A stretch of DNA of 64,000 nucleotides from contig OX485803.1 in the NCBI GenBank assembly GCA_950295325.1, forward strand, positions 5,952,001 to 6,016,000. The letters are read 5' to 3'. The notes under the pieces are model-generated. The model was not told the origin of the DNA and did no database searches. It saw only the letters and a program-made list of their open reading frames with translations. The first letter of the stretch is position 1; each line of letters opens with the position of its first letter. The position numbers and the translations under genes were made by a program. Positions 1 through 10,689 of the stretch are shown here, piece by piece. The DNA comes from Polytrichum commune. Taxonomy: Eukaryota > Streptophyta > Polytrichopsida > Polytrichales > Polytrichaceae.

Positions 1-608
1 GAGAATTTGGTGGTGTCAGTACTGATCACGTACAGTTATTCGACGTTGCCACTTGGATAATCCATGTCCGGATGGGAATTTGAGGTTATTAAAGATAAGA
101 TATGATGGGATGGGCCTAAGGTAGAAATACCCTAACCCATTAACCACCCTCTACTTGTGCACTAGACTGCTGTCATAATGATGAAGTGCCATTTCTAAAA
201 CCGATCATGGTTCAGCGGTAACTTCAATGCGTGTACACTTAGTGTAGCCAATGGGAGTCAAGTATTGATGTACTCATGAGGTAACCGATTTAGGCGATGT
301 TATGTATGAAAATGCGGAGTATCGTGTTCGGTGTAGGGAGAATCTAGTGAACGAGTAGGGGGTTGGACAACTTTCCACTTTGAAAACTTGTAGCATTTTT
401 TGTATAGGGCAGAAATATATGAAACAACTTGCATTCTTCATGAATCCTTCTTGTCTATCTTGGAGAATTATCTCATGATTGTCAGACCAGATCTTCAATG
501 CGAATCACCTTATTTTCACGGGTTATGGTATTTCTACCTTAATATGATATGTTGGTTCTGTTGCCGTTTAGTTGTGTGTACATGTTTTGTCACTGCGTGA
601 GTCCTAGG
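1..608. other. Left-edge intergenic DNA
   Basis: I see no gene here. Short open frames exist on both strands, but none resembles a known family or shows a convincing coding pattern. The sequence is AT-rich and non-repetitive as far as one can judge from this window alone. Confidence 0.5.
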
Positions 609-1017
609 AAGGGCCGGTTCACATGGGGTCCTAAGTCCCAAGTCCCAAGTCCCACTCATGTTAGCAAGTCCCGACATGGAGGCGAAGTCCCAACTTTTGA
701 GCGTCAAGAAACCATTAAAATATGGTTAGTAATCATTCAAGGTGGGTCTTGTTTATTTTATGCAAAAGTATTTCCAAGACTTGTGTTGAGAGTTGGGTCT
801 AGTTTTTTCTGCTCGACCCAACTCTCAACACAAGTCCCGAGCCTCACCTCCAAAAAGTGTTGCCATATAGGCATCCATGTCATGCTTGGGACTTGGAACT
901 TGGGACCCTATGTGACGTGGTAAGTCCCAACTTCCATGCTCTCAATGGTCAGGATTGCACAAATTGGCCTCAAGAAATTGGGACTTAGGACTTGGGACTC
1001 CGTGTGAACCAACCCTT
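609..1017. mobile_element. TIR element with AGTCCCA-rich ends
   Basis: The two ends are imperfect inverted repeats: AAGGGCCGGTTCACA at the left, and a right end whose reverse complement begins AAGGGTTGGTTCACA. Inside both ends the words AAGTCCC and AAGTCCCA recur several times in inverted orientation, as in the subterminal repeats of hAT-type elements. The centre carries a perfect 22-bp hairpin (778-836, listed separately). No target-site duplication could be recognised, so the exact ends and the superfamily are uncertain. There is no transposase frame, so this would be non-autonomous. Confidence 0.55.
778..836. repeat. Perfect 22-bp inverted repeat (hairpin)
   Basis: Positions 778-799 and 815-836 are exact reverse complements over 22 bp, separated by a 15-nt T-rich loop. 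If transcribed, this would fold into a short perfect hairpin. It lies in the middle of a TIR-bounded element, so it is most simply the element's internal palindrome. A small-RNA source cannot be excluded from sequence alone. Confidence 0.8.
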
Positions 1018-1024
1018 AGATTGG

Positions 1025-1260
1025 CAGTGTTTGGAGAGGTTTTTGGGCATGAACGGTGAAGATCCTAGTGTTCCAAGTCCAACCAGTTACATGTTGACAT
1101 CTTTCAGTTTTTCTTTAACTATCACCGAATATGTCTCAAACTCAACCAATTTCAACTATAACTAGCAGTCAATTCTGCCCGTTCATTGGTGGTTCATCCA
1201 TGTTCAACCCGCGAGTCCTTATTTGCGGGTGAGGAGTGTCTTCAAGTGCATGAATTGGAG
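1025..1260. repeat. Dispersed repeat, copy 1
   Basis: This stretch carries a recognisable sentence (GATCCTAGTG, then TTCCAAGTCCAACC, then GTTACATG followed by CATCTTTCAG) that recurs at about 10,340-10,600 and 12,610-12,840. The copies are diverged and contain no open reading frame. It looks like an old dispersed repeat, perhaps part of the same mobile block as the 10.7-13.1 kb array. Confidence 0.55.
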
Positions 1261-1359
1261 CTCACAAATGCCTAAGATCCTCAAGGCACATTGTTGGCCT
1301 TAGGACAATGTATGATTTTCGATGAAGGGTCATGTCTTTAATGTGACAACCAATTTTTT

Positions 1360-1604
1360 CTCGGGGAGTTCACTGGCGAAAATCGTAGAACAACGTGCAA
1401 TAAAAAATAGGGTCCAATATATTCATTGTAGATAAATTTTGAAAAAACATGTACATGTAAAATAGGGGATTTTAAAATAGTGAAACATGTTTACATGTAA
1501 AATACCATCACCTTATAATCTTTTCTGCAAGGTAAATAACCCCCCAATATATAGGTCCCGAACGCACGTGTATGCAAAATATAAGAGGGAGTGAACCCCC
1601 CGAG
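1360..1604. mobile_element. hAT-like MITE, family A, copy 1
   Basis: A 245-bp element with terminal inverted repeats CTCGGGGAGTTCACT (left) and CTCGGGGGGTTCACT (reverse complement of the right end). It is flanked by a perfect 8-bp direct repeat, AATTTTTT, at 1352-1359 and 1605-1612. An 8-bp target duplication with short TIRs is typical of hAT elements. The interior is AT-rich with repeated ACATGTAAAATA words and no coding capacity. Two further copies lie at 10,787-11,075 and 41,509-41,800. Confidence 0.9.
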
Positions 1605-1612
1605 AATTTTTT

Positions 1613-1969
1613 ACATCGCCGAACATTTGCCGGGTTGGTCAACTTTTAACATGTTTTGTGACACCTAATTTTTCAAATTGACGCTTTTATAAACTCTCAC
1701 TAGTTTCCTTTTTAAAAATCACAACAACATATACAAGTAGTACAAATTGAAACAATATGCAATCAAATCAATTTCACTATGAAGTTGTTGAAGATCTTTA
1801 TAACGATTACTCTACAGAAATTGGAATGATGCACTTGTGAGCTTGTGTAGGAAAAATCTCCTTTATCATTGCGTGTTTCCGAAAAATGATTTGTCAAGTG
1901 ATGGCCCTATGTCTTTCGACGGGTCAAATGGAGCTGGTGGTAGCGGCCGATTGTCAAATGGATTGGGAT
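1613..1969. other. Unassigned spacer
   Basis: No coding sequence or repeat was recognised between the MITE and the outer end of the long inverted repeat. Confidence 0.45.
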
Positions 1970-3071
1970 GGGTGCAAAAAGCAAGCTTGCCTTAGGGCAT
2001 CCTTTTTCATGGAGTCAAAATTGGGCCTTTACAATTGAATTTTCAAACTTTTTAAGGCAAGATCACATGTTCCATATGTTCGCAAAGTTCACATATTATA
2101 TCCTAAATTTTCATTGCCCACCGATTATGTTATATAGGGTTTGCTTACTATTTGTTTTTGGCTCCGTACATTTAGAGAGCCGAAGGGTTTGAGAGACAAT
2201 GGCCCTCTATAACATAAATAATGGCCAATAAATAAATATATATAGAGAGAGAGAGAGACTCGGAGAGAGTGGGCTTTGGTCAAGGATGGAGCATGTGACC
2301 TTGCTCAAAAGATCCAAAAAGTCGATGGTAGAGGTGTGTTTGTGGCTTCATGAACGGGGATGCTCTTAAAGCGACATTTCCAACCTCATCACTTTGTATG
2401 GGTGGTGTCAACCCCGGTTGGAAATGTGAGAGTTTTAGAAGATACTCAAAAGTTGCTTTACAAAATGATCCATCGTATTTTGAATATTCAAATATCACGT
2501 AATCACTTAACATTCACATAACTCCCATTAAAGCTTGGTATATTGAAAGTGTAACAACAAATGTGCATATATAAACATGTGAACCAAAATCTGGTATTTT
2601 GAAGACATGTTATTTGAATTTAATTATGAGTGTTAATATCCTAGACTTATAAAAAATAATTTTGTAAGAGGAGTAAATGAATTGTGAACATCATTTCACA
2701 TTTCATTAAAATGTGAGAAATGTTGATTCTTGCATACATTAATCTTGCCAAGATGGTGTAGAAGCGAGTCATCAAATCACTGACATCTATCTTTGGTCAC
2801 CTAAGCCTTGAAAGCCTTAGACTACACTAGATATCATATTTAGTGTCACCAATTCTTATTGTCTTGCTCAATACTAATTGTAAACTCCAGATAGATAGAA
2901 ACTCCGGTCCCTTTTTAGCAAGGGGCCGGCGTGAATGAAGTGTCCGTTCGTAATGCCAATGACCCGATGCCCACTGGACAAGGGGACATTGGGACAATAC
3001 TACTCTCCCCTTTCGAGGATGGACACTATAGTGACACACTATACTAGTTCCTAGCTAGCCACTAGTGCCTT

Positions 3072-3250
3072 GAAGATACCGGACATGGTATCCCCCCAAA
3101 GGGCTTTGAGGTACCCATACAACAAGGTCCAAGGACCCCCCGCCATAGTTGGGTGGACTAAGGTGGTGAGCACCACGCCGGCATGGGGAATAGAACCCAC
3201 AACCTCCTCATTGGGGGCCATGAGCCCTAACCACCAAGCCAAGGCCCGTG
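3072..3250 (-). mobile_element. tRNA-derived SINE
   Basis: Read on the minus strand, this carries an RNA polymerase III A-box-like word (TGGCTTGGTGGTTAGGGC, 3224-3241) followed by a B-box-like word (GGGTTCTATTCC, about 3187-3198). This is the internal promoter layout of a tRNA-derived SINE. The short direct repeat GTGCCTT at 3065-3071 and 3251-3257 may be its target duplication. The B box departs from GWTCRANNC at one position, so the copy may be inactive. It sits inside the block inserted in the left arm of the long inverted repeat. Confidence 0.65.
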
Positions 3251-3327
3251 GTGCCTTTGTAAACTCCACTATAAAGTCACCAATACTAAATGTTAACTCA
3301 ACATTAATTGTCATTCCTTGTAATGTT

Positions 3328-3577
3328 TTTGGGGGATTATAGATTTACACTGTTGCAATTATTGTCACTTCCCAAGTGATTTTTCATCCAAATTTCAATC
3401 ATCCAGAACAATATTCCATCACAAGTTGTTGACAAGAGAAGGTAGGGTTTTGGCCAATGGATGAACTCATCCATCATCCATGACAACATTTGTCCACTTT
3501 TTCATGGGAAGTGACATCCGAAAAGTTGCCATAGTGACATCAAATACCATATGACACTAAATATCATATTTAGTGTA
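3328..3577 (-). mobile_element. MITE-like repeat, family B, copy 1
   Basis: About 250 bp that match 36,238-36,485 in reverse complement. Shared landmarks are a block on plus reading TAGGGTTTTGGCCAATGGAT, GAACTCATCCATC and TTGCAATTA. One end carries the 23-bp palindrome ACACTAAATAT C ATATTTAGTGT (3554-3576). There is no coding capacity. A partial third copy begins at 23,245. It is absent from the partner arm of the long inverted repeat, so it arrived after that repeat formed. Confidence 0.7.
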
Positions 3578-4129
3578 CTATTTATCCTTATATTGTTAAA
3601 CTCAAATTTCATACTAATTACAAGACTCCGTTATTTGATATGTACAAAGAGCTTGAGAACTCCCGGACAAAACAAAAGCCTTAGTTCAACAAAATAAAGA
3701 GCCTTTACACTTTAAATTCAAATACATACTATGGCACATTGATTTAATTTAAGGTCCCACATAAGGGCATTAGGGGGGAAAAACGACCTTATCTTCCGAA
3801 TCATGACCACTAAATGACCATAGCTTGTGGAAGGCGTCAAAGGTTATGACAAAGGTGAGTGATGTTATGTCTATGACAAAGTGCTTTGAATGTTGACATC
3901 TTCACATGTGTGACTAAGGCTTGTCTATGACAATAGAGGACGGCCTTTCATTTCCATTGTCGGTCCTCACATGTATTTTGCCGTCCTTAGGCACCCATCG
4001 ATTTCATGAAAGAGTCTTGGGTAAGGACAAGTGGCCTCAAGGATTGAGGTGACCACTATGACAACATGCCTTGTTTGTAACGATAACCTTAATTTAATGT
4101 TGGAGGATTTTGTCAATAACTCCAAAGGA

Positions 4130-4292
4130 CAATAACATTATTCAGATTCATAACAGCGTTTTGTGGGACTGATGGTATTCCATGGAACTTTTCCCACATT
4201 CAGCTTGAATGTGGGAACTATCCGGGAATATCCTCTGAAATACTACTAGTCCCACATAACACTGTTATACATCCGAATAATGTTATGACAAG
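4130..4292. mobile_element. Short palindromic MITE
   Basis: The ends are inverted copies of each other. The left end reads ATAACATTATTCAGATT and continues to TGTGGGACT near 4,170. The reverse complement of the right end reads ATAACATTATTCGGATG and continues to TGTGGGACT. About 39 bp of TIR show only a handful of mismatches, and the centre holds a second small palindrome around CCCACATTCAAG. No certain target duplication was found. Confidence 0.7.
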
Positions 4293-4299
4293 CTCAAAT

Positions 4300-7200
4300 C
4301 CGTCGTTTATTGCCGTTACCAAGGACCCATGGGATGGAAGGTAAGTCGTGATACAATAAAACTAAATATTGTTTCGAGATATTTAGTTTGTGGTTCACTC
4401 TATTGTATGGGCACATTTGTTCGACATCATTTTTTCATGTGGCTTGCTTTGAAAAATTGCATTAAACATAGATACATCTTTATCGTTTAAATAGCTCAAG
4501 TAGAAATTATTGTGATGTATATACCACCTAGTTTCATATGTCATACACGTAGAAACATATGGGTAATCATAAACTCGTGAAACCAAATTATGATTGTATT
4601 GAAATCATTCATAATAGTGAATTTCTACTCATGCATGTGCCATGCAATTGGGTAAATTATTGCAATGCATAAATTGAGATGTTTTGAATAGTTAGATTGG
4701 TTGTGTCTAGGGCATCAATGAAGTCTATGTATATGTGTCCCTTGACATCAACATTATGATAACAAGGTTTAGGGGAGAATGTTCTTTGATGGGTTTTCAA
4801 TGTAGTGGTTTTTGTTCACGAGGGCTCATGTTAATCAACCATTTTTAGGTTAGAGAACACTTGCAAAAAAATATGTTATTTTAAAGGGTTTTTGGGTTTT
4901 CTCATGGCGAGTGCTTAAGTTTGTGAGGGTATACCTTCAGGTGTTGTTGTGATTGTATTGGTCAAAGTACTTTATTGCATTGAATTTGTACCCCTCTGTC
5001 CTTGCTTCAGTGATAGTTGGGTTGGTGCAAATATTAAAGAGATGGACCCATGTGTTTGTCTGTTTGGGTGGCACATGTGGCACAGTATGGGAGAATATTT
5101 TTCTTTGTGTGACTTGGGCGTGTGATAAGTTTTTTTAATGATATGTTCCACATTATCTTCTTTAAGGCAAGCTTGGAGGTTGCAAACAAGTCTCTTGCCT
5201 GTTTCTTGGTGGGGTCATGGGTAAACTTGGTTTGGAAGTGAAAAAACAAGTGGTTTGAACACAAATAAAAGTTTGTAAACTAAGGGTGATAGATGCACCT
5301 TGTGTTTCAAATGCTATGTGCTTTCTTCCCTGCTTTATAGCCTTTAGAAGATTACATATTCACATCTACCATGGCTTATAGATCCGACTTGTATTAAAGA
5401 GAATAAGTTTCACATGTATTGATGCAATACTACCCAACAATGCAAATGAGCACAAAGTTAGACCTTGAAACCCTAGAATGAGCAAAATTTGGGTTTCATT
5501 TTTTTTCTAGATGAGAAGGGTTATCCAAAATTTCATCCAAGTTCAGGTAGACCATGAATATGATTTTACATAAATTACAAACTCTTGACCCTTCTCTTGG
5601 TATGCTATGTTTTTCCTAATGCCCCATATAACAATAGGTATGAAGTACACACACTTGTTTTTAAGGCGACCAATTCTACCAATGAGGAGGCCTATGTTAA
5701 ATTTACATGTTTCTCAACATTTTCCTCTTGGGAATTAGTTGGACCTTATGATTTTGAACACCAACATTCCTAAATTTTCTAAGTATTGGCCCGATGTCTC
5801 CAATCGAGATGGGATTGAATGAAATGATATAAGAGTCTTGCTTGGTGTTCACTAACTTAGACCTCGTGACTCTGATACTAATGCGGTAGATGCTTCTAGT
5901 TATTATAAAATTGAAGGTAAAACACATAGACATTTTGTCTCTCCATGATTTCTTGGTATTGATTGCTTACACAATGACAACCAATACTACAACCACAAAC
6001 AATCTAGGGATCCCCAGGTCAAACCCGAAAACTAGTATTCCAAGTACAAAGGGAAGGGGGGGGGGGGGGAATAGAGTAACTCATTAGAGGGGTTTATATG
6101 CCGCATGTGACAAGGATTTGATCTAGGGGGTATTTTGATGTAGAAGAGATATTAATTAGACCATTGCATTACCTAATTTTCTAATTAGTGATGGTTTAGA
6201 CTACCATATCATTACTTAAAATTGAGGGAGCATGATAATATTTTATACCATTCTTTTTTTATGATTAGAATAATTATGTGTAAGGAATAAATGAAAAATA
6301 CACCATTTGCACCAATCACCACAAGTATGTAATATTTATGCAATATTACCTAAGACATGATTTGCAGCTTGTGTAACTTTAGCACATAACCTTCAATGGA
6401 CACTCAAATGGGGGACACATGCCCAATACATGGCACTTGCAAAACCTCATACAAACCCATACAAATTCATGCATAAAAACCTTCAACAAACCATGCATAA
6501 GTATAGCCATTCATGAATGACTTCAAATGTAAAACAAAGTCCTCAATTTTGGGTTCCATTTTAGGTTAGGACTTGGCATTGAAACTAATCCCAATATCAA
6601 ATCACACCTAAACTATTGTCAAAGTGCGTGAAAGAGGGTACATCAATGTGAACGTGTAATAGTGGAAGAAAAGTAGAGGGAGAGGAAGCACGAAAGAGAG
6701 AACTTCTAGAATCAAGCCAAAGGTAACCCTACCCAACTGATAGAGAAATGTTACGTAGCAATGGGTGCATAACATGTACTCACATAGAACCCACGTGATC
6801 GAAGTAAGTCATGACCAAGTATATTACTTCAATATAACACGGTAAGGTGGGTATGTATAAATTGGGTATGATGTGATGTTTGTAGTTTTTGAAAATAAAA
6901 CAAGCCCATCATCCAAGTGGGGAAAATAAAAGTTTAGTCCATTTTATTCGACTAGATGAATATATTTTGGACTAATCTCTACATTTGTAAGGATAGGGTT
7001 ATTTATTTTCCTAATTGTGTGCTATTGTTTTTCCATACTATGCCACCCCAAACAAACAAACAAACACATATGTTCACCTCCTTAGTATTTGCACCAACCC
7101 AATTATCAGTGAGATAAGGAAGAAGGAGAACAAATTCACTACAAAAGAGTAGTTTGACCAATATAATCACAACAACATTCGAAAGTATACCATCGTGAAC

Positions 7201-7904
7201 GTGAGCATTCACCATGAGAAACCACAAAAACCCTCTGGAATAACCCAACTTTTGCAAATGCTTTATTAACCTAAGAATATGATCGACCCACATGAACCCT
7301 TATGAACAAAAGCCACTACCTTGCGAACCCACCAAAGAGCGTTCTCCCCTCAACCTCACCATCGTAATGCCAATGTCGAGGGGCACATACACATAGACTA
7401 CACTAATGCCCTATCACAACCAATTAAAACTCCCAAAACAATTAAATTGTTCACAAGGTCAACATTTATGCAATGTAACATAATGTACCCAATTGTAAGG
7501 CACATGCATAAGTAGCAATGCACTTTTACATATGATTGAATATACTCAAAATTTGATTTCATAAGTTTATGATTACTCATATGTTACTACATGAAGGATA
7601 CATGTATGACATATGAAACTAGGTAGTATATACAACACAACTAGTTCTGCTTGGGATATTGAAACGATAAACATATATCTATGTTTATGCAAATTTGAAA
7701 GTTAAATTACATGACAATATGTGTCAACAAACGTGTCCATACAATCGAGTGAACAACAAACTACAGAACTTGATATTAGTATTTCATTATAGTTTATCGC
7801 GACCTACCTCCACCTCATTCCATGGGGTTTTGGGAACGGTGGTGGCTGGCGAATTTGAACTTGTCCTTTGGAGTTATTCACAAAATCCTTTACCATTAAT
7901 TTAC
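4300..7904. other. Spacer between the long inverted-repeat arms
   Basis: About 3.6 kb without a gene I can recognise. Open frames are all under 100 codons and resemble nothing known. There is a G-homopolymer at about 6,057-6,069. If the arms belong to one transposon, this would be its interior, but no transposase signature is visible. Confidence 0.5.
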
Positions 7905-9820
7905 GGTTATCGTAACAAGCAAGGCATGTTGTCATAGCGATCACCTCAAACCTTGAGACCCCTTGTCCTTACCCAAGGCTCTTTCATGAAATCGATGGGG
8001 GGGCTAAGGGCGGCAAAATACATGTGAGGACCGACAATGGAAATGAAAGGCCGTCCTCTATTGTCATAGACAAGCCTCAGCCACACATGTGAAGATGTCA
8101 ACATTCAAGGCACTTTGTCATAGAGATAACATCACTCACCTTTGTCATAACCTTTGACGCCTTCCACAAGCTATGGTCATTTAGTGGTCATAATTCGGAA
8201 ATAAAGGTTAGTTGTTATCCCATAATGCCCTTAGTTGGGACATTACATTGAGTTGTGCCATAAAATGCATTTGAACTTAAATTTTTTAAGGCTATTTAGC
8301 TTTGTTGAACTAAGGCTTTCATCTTGTCTAAGAGTTCTCAAAGTCTTCGGACATAGTAAATCTTTGACTCTTATAATGTAAATATGAATAACAAGTGTAT
8401 CCATATGTGGATAGATACTCATGTAAGGCTTTCAAGCACGAGGCGACCAAATCAAGTTGCCAATGATTAGATGACTCAGTTCTACACCATCTTGGCATGA
8501 ACTTATATATCCAAAAGATCAACAATTTTCACATTTTAATGAACCTTGAGAATATGACCACATTTTTATTTCAAAATTTTATGACCACAAATATTTTTTT
8601 TTACAAAAATAAAGTCTAGGATATTAGAACTTATATATTAATACAAGTAATTTGTTTTCAAAATATCAAGGTTTGGTTTACTCGTTGGTATAGGCACATT
8701 TGTTCTTAAGCTTTCAATTTGTTGAGAACTAATGGGAGTTATGTGTATATGAAGTGATTATGTGATTTTTAAATTTCAAAATATGATAGACTATTTTGTA
8801 AGGTAAGTTTCAAGTATGTTCTAAAATTCTTGCATATCTTGCTTAGGGTCCCGGGGGTGGACTCTTCATTGGAAACCTAAATGACATCTATGGGTTGCCA
8901 TATATATTATATACAAGAATTTTATATTGAAAAACAAGTGTATACTTAGTAACAGCATGCTAGAAAATGGACTCGTGTATTTATACTCAGCTTTTCAATG
9001 TAATGTAATAAATTCCTCCACTACATAGAAAAAAATATAAATGTTTAATTAAATAATATTTTATTACACAATCCACTTTCACTTTCCAATAAAAAATTTA
9101 TTGAACATTTTTTTCATCCATAATAGTACCTCAAAGATTGTATCAAGCAAACAAAGGCGAACAATTATTATAATTTCCGATTTTACACTATGCAATCCCG
9201 GATTCAAAGGGAAAAACTATTTTTCCCATATTAATTTTGAGAATTTTAAAACACAAATTTAAAATATTATGGTTTTCCTAAGAATATTTAATTTGTGTTG
9301 AAGTGGTCAAAGGCATCACGGTATTATGTATGCTAATGCCTCAAATAACACCCCTTCTTACACTCACATTAGTGTATACGTGGTATGAAGAGTCCAACCC
9401 CCCGGGCCAAGGTTGACACCATTCATACAAGGTGACAAGGTTGGAAATGTTGCTTAAAGTGCATCTCCACTCATGGATCCACAAATAAACCTCTACCACC
9501 GGCTTATTGGATCTTTTTGAGCAAGTCGCTTGCTCCATCCTTTCACAAAGCCCACATACATCCTATGTTTTTGTTGTGCATCATATATGATCTCTCTATC
9601 TCAAGTGTTTTTGCTCTCTAAATGAAAGGAACAAAAGTTTTGTTTTTTTTTGGAAAGCGAGCCTTGTATAACATAATCGGTGGGCAATTAAGAAAAAAAG
9701 GATGGAACATGTGACCTTGCTTCTAAAAGCCTGAAAGTGCAATGATAGAGGCATGTGTTGTGAGTCCATGAAAAGGGATGCCTTAAGGCCCACAATGTGC
9801 CTCAAGGATAGTAGGCATTA
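7905..9820. repeat. Long inverted repeat, right arm
   Basis: Reverse-complement partner of 1,970-4,090. The strongest matching stretch is 7,915-8,230. Weaker but collinear matches continue through 8,330-8,520, 8,770-8,830 and 9,400-9,815. It is interrupted at about 8,849-9,403 by a TIR-bounded element missing from the left arm. Confidence 0.75.
8849..9403. mobile_element. TIR element, family C, copy 1
   Basis: The left end reads CCGGGGGTGGACTCTTCAT and the reverse complement of the right end reads CCGGGGGGTTGGACTCTTCA, so the two are near-perfect inverted termini. The element interrupts the right arm of the long inverted repeat, and the left arm (near 2,415) provides a related uninterrupted site. 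It shares ends and internal sequence with the copy at 15,154-15,893. The interior is AT-rich and non-coding. No target duplication is clear for this copy. Confidence 0.7.
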
Positions 9821-9834
9821 AGGTGGACAAAATC

Positions 9835-10290
9835 ATTTCTATTACATGTAAGCAATTTTGCATTACATGTAGTACAAGTGTGATATTGGAGTGGTTTTTC
9901 ACAGGCTTGGAAATTGATATCACGATGTTCAACAAAAAAATCACAATTTCTTTCTAAGTTTTGATAGTACCGTAAATTTCCAAACCCTTATTCACAACAT
10001 GGGTTGACCTCTTTCCAATAACAAGGAGAAGAAAACTTGAGGAATATCGATGCGGTGGATTGACTCCTTTCTCAAACAAAATATTAAAAAGTAAAAAAGT
10101 AGAAAATATATATCTATGAAAATTGTAGTTCAAGAAATCCAAATCTATGCCCTTCTACATTACTTTCTCCGTCACGCCAACTATGTCGGCCACATGTGTG
10201 ATTCTTCAAGGCTTTTTCCATCGTGTTAGAAAATGCCGGCTACATGTGTGAAACTTTAAGGCTTTAAGGGGGACTCTAAGTGCTGAGATT
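9835..10290. repeat. Dispersed repeat with inverted copy at 43.8-44.2 kb
   Basis: The segment matches 43,800-44,220 in reverse complement. Shared landmarks include the CACATGTGTG motifs at 10,190-10,250, TTCACAACATGGGTTGACC near 9,992, and a GATATCA word near 9,917. There is no coding frame in either copy. Confidence 0.65.
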
Positions 10291-10339
10291 CAGAAAGTAT
10301 CAAAATTGAATCTAATATCTACTCTATGAGCTACAACCA

Positions 10340-10600
10340 ACGTCCAGGCATATTTTTGAGCATAATTGGTCAAGATCCCAATGTTTCCAAGTCCAACCGG
10401 TTACATGGTGTGATCTTTCAGTCTTATTCTTCATTAATTCGAGGTATATTCCACAGACTCCTCTCAAACGATCGCTAGGTTTCCCAACGTCTTGATGAAC
10501 TTCACCCAGTTATTCCTCAAACTCAACCGGTTCATCTGTAAGTACTAGTAGTCGATTCTCCCCCGTTCATGACATGGGCTCCAATTCATGCACTTGAAGA
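10340..10600. repeat. Dispersed repeat, copy 2
   Basis: Second copy of the sequence described at 1,025-1,260 (GGTCAAGATCCCAATG, TTTCCAAGTCCAACCGG). It is diverged and non-coding. Confidence 0.55.
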
Positions 10601-10689
10601 CACGCCTCACCTGCATGCAAATCCACTGATTTTAATAAGACTCACAGGCCCAACATTCCCATGGCTAATGAAGAACTCAAGAAGTGACC

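Larger units (their letters stand above)
1970..4090. repeat. Long inverted repeat, left arm
   Basis: This arm matches, in reverse complement, the block at about 7,905-9,820. Landmarks are CCTTAGGGCATCC against its partner near 9,775, the AAGGTCACATGTTCCAT-type word near 2,060 and 9,700, GATGGTGTAGAA near 2,753 and 8,470, and the segment 3,780-4,080 that pairs with 7,915-8,230 at high identity. The arm is interrupted at about 2,824-3,576 by inserted repeats (a SINE and a MITE) missing from the other arm. No transposase is present. It could be the TIR of a foldback or MULE-type element, or a plain inverted duplication. Confidence 0.75.

Noticed and set aside
3070-3342. 90-codon plus frame and 87-codon minus frame near 3.1-3.3 kb as genes
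   Set aside because: Both fall on the SINE and adjoining repeat, which explains the open frames.
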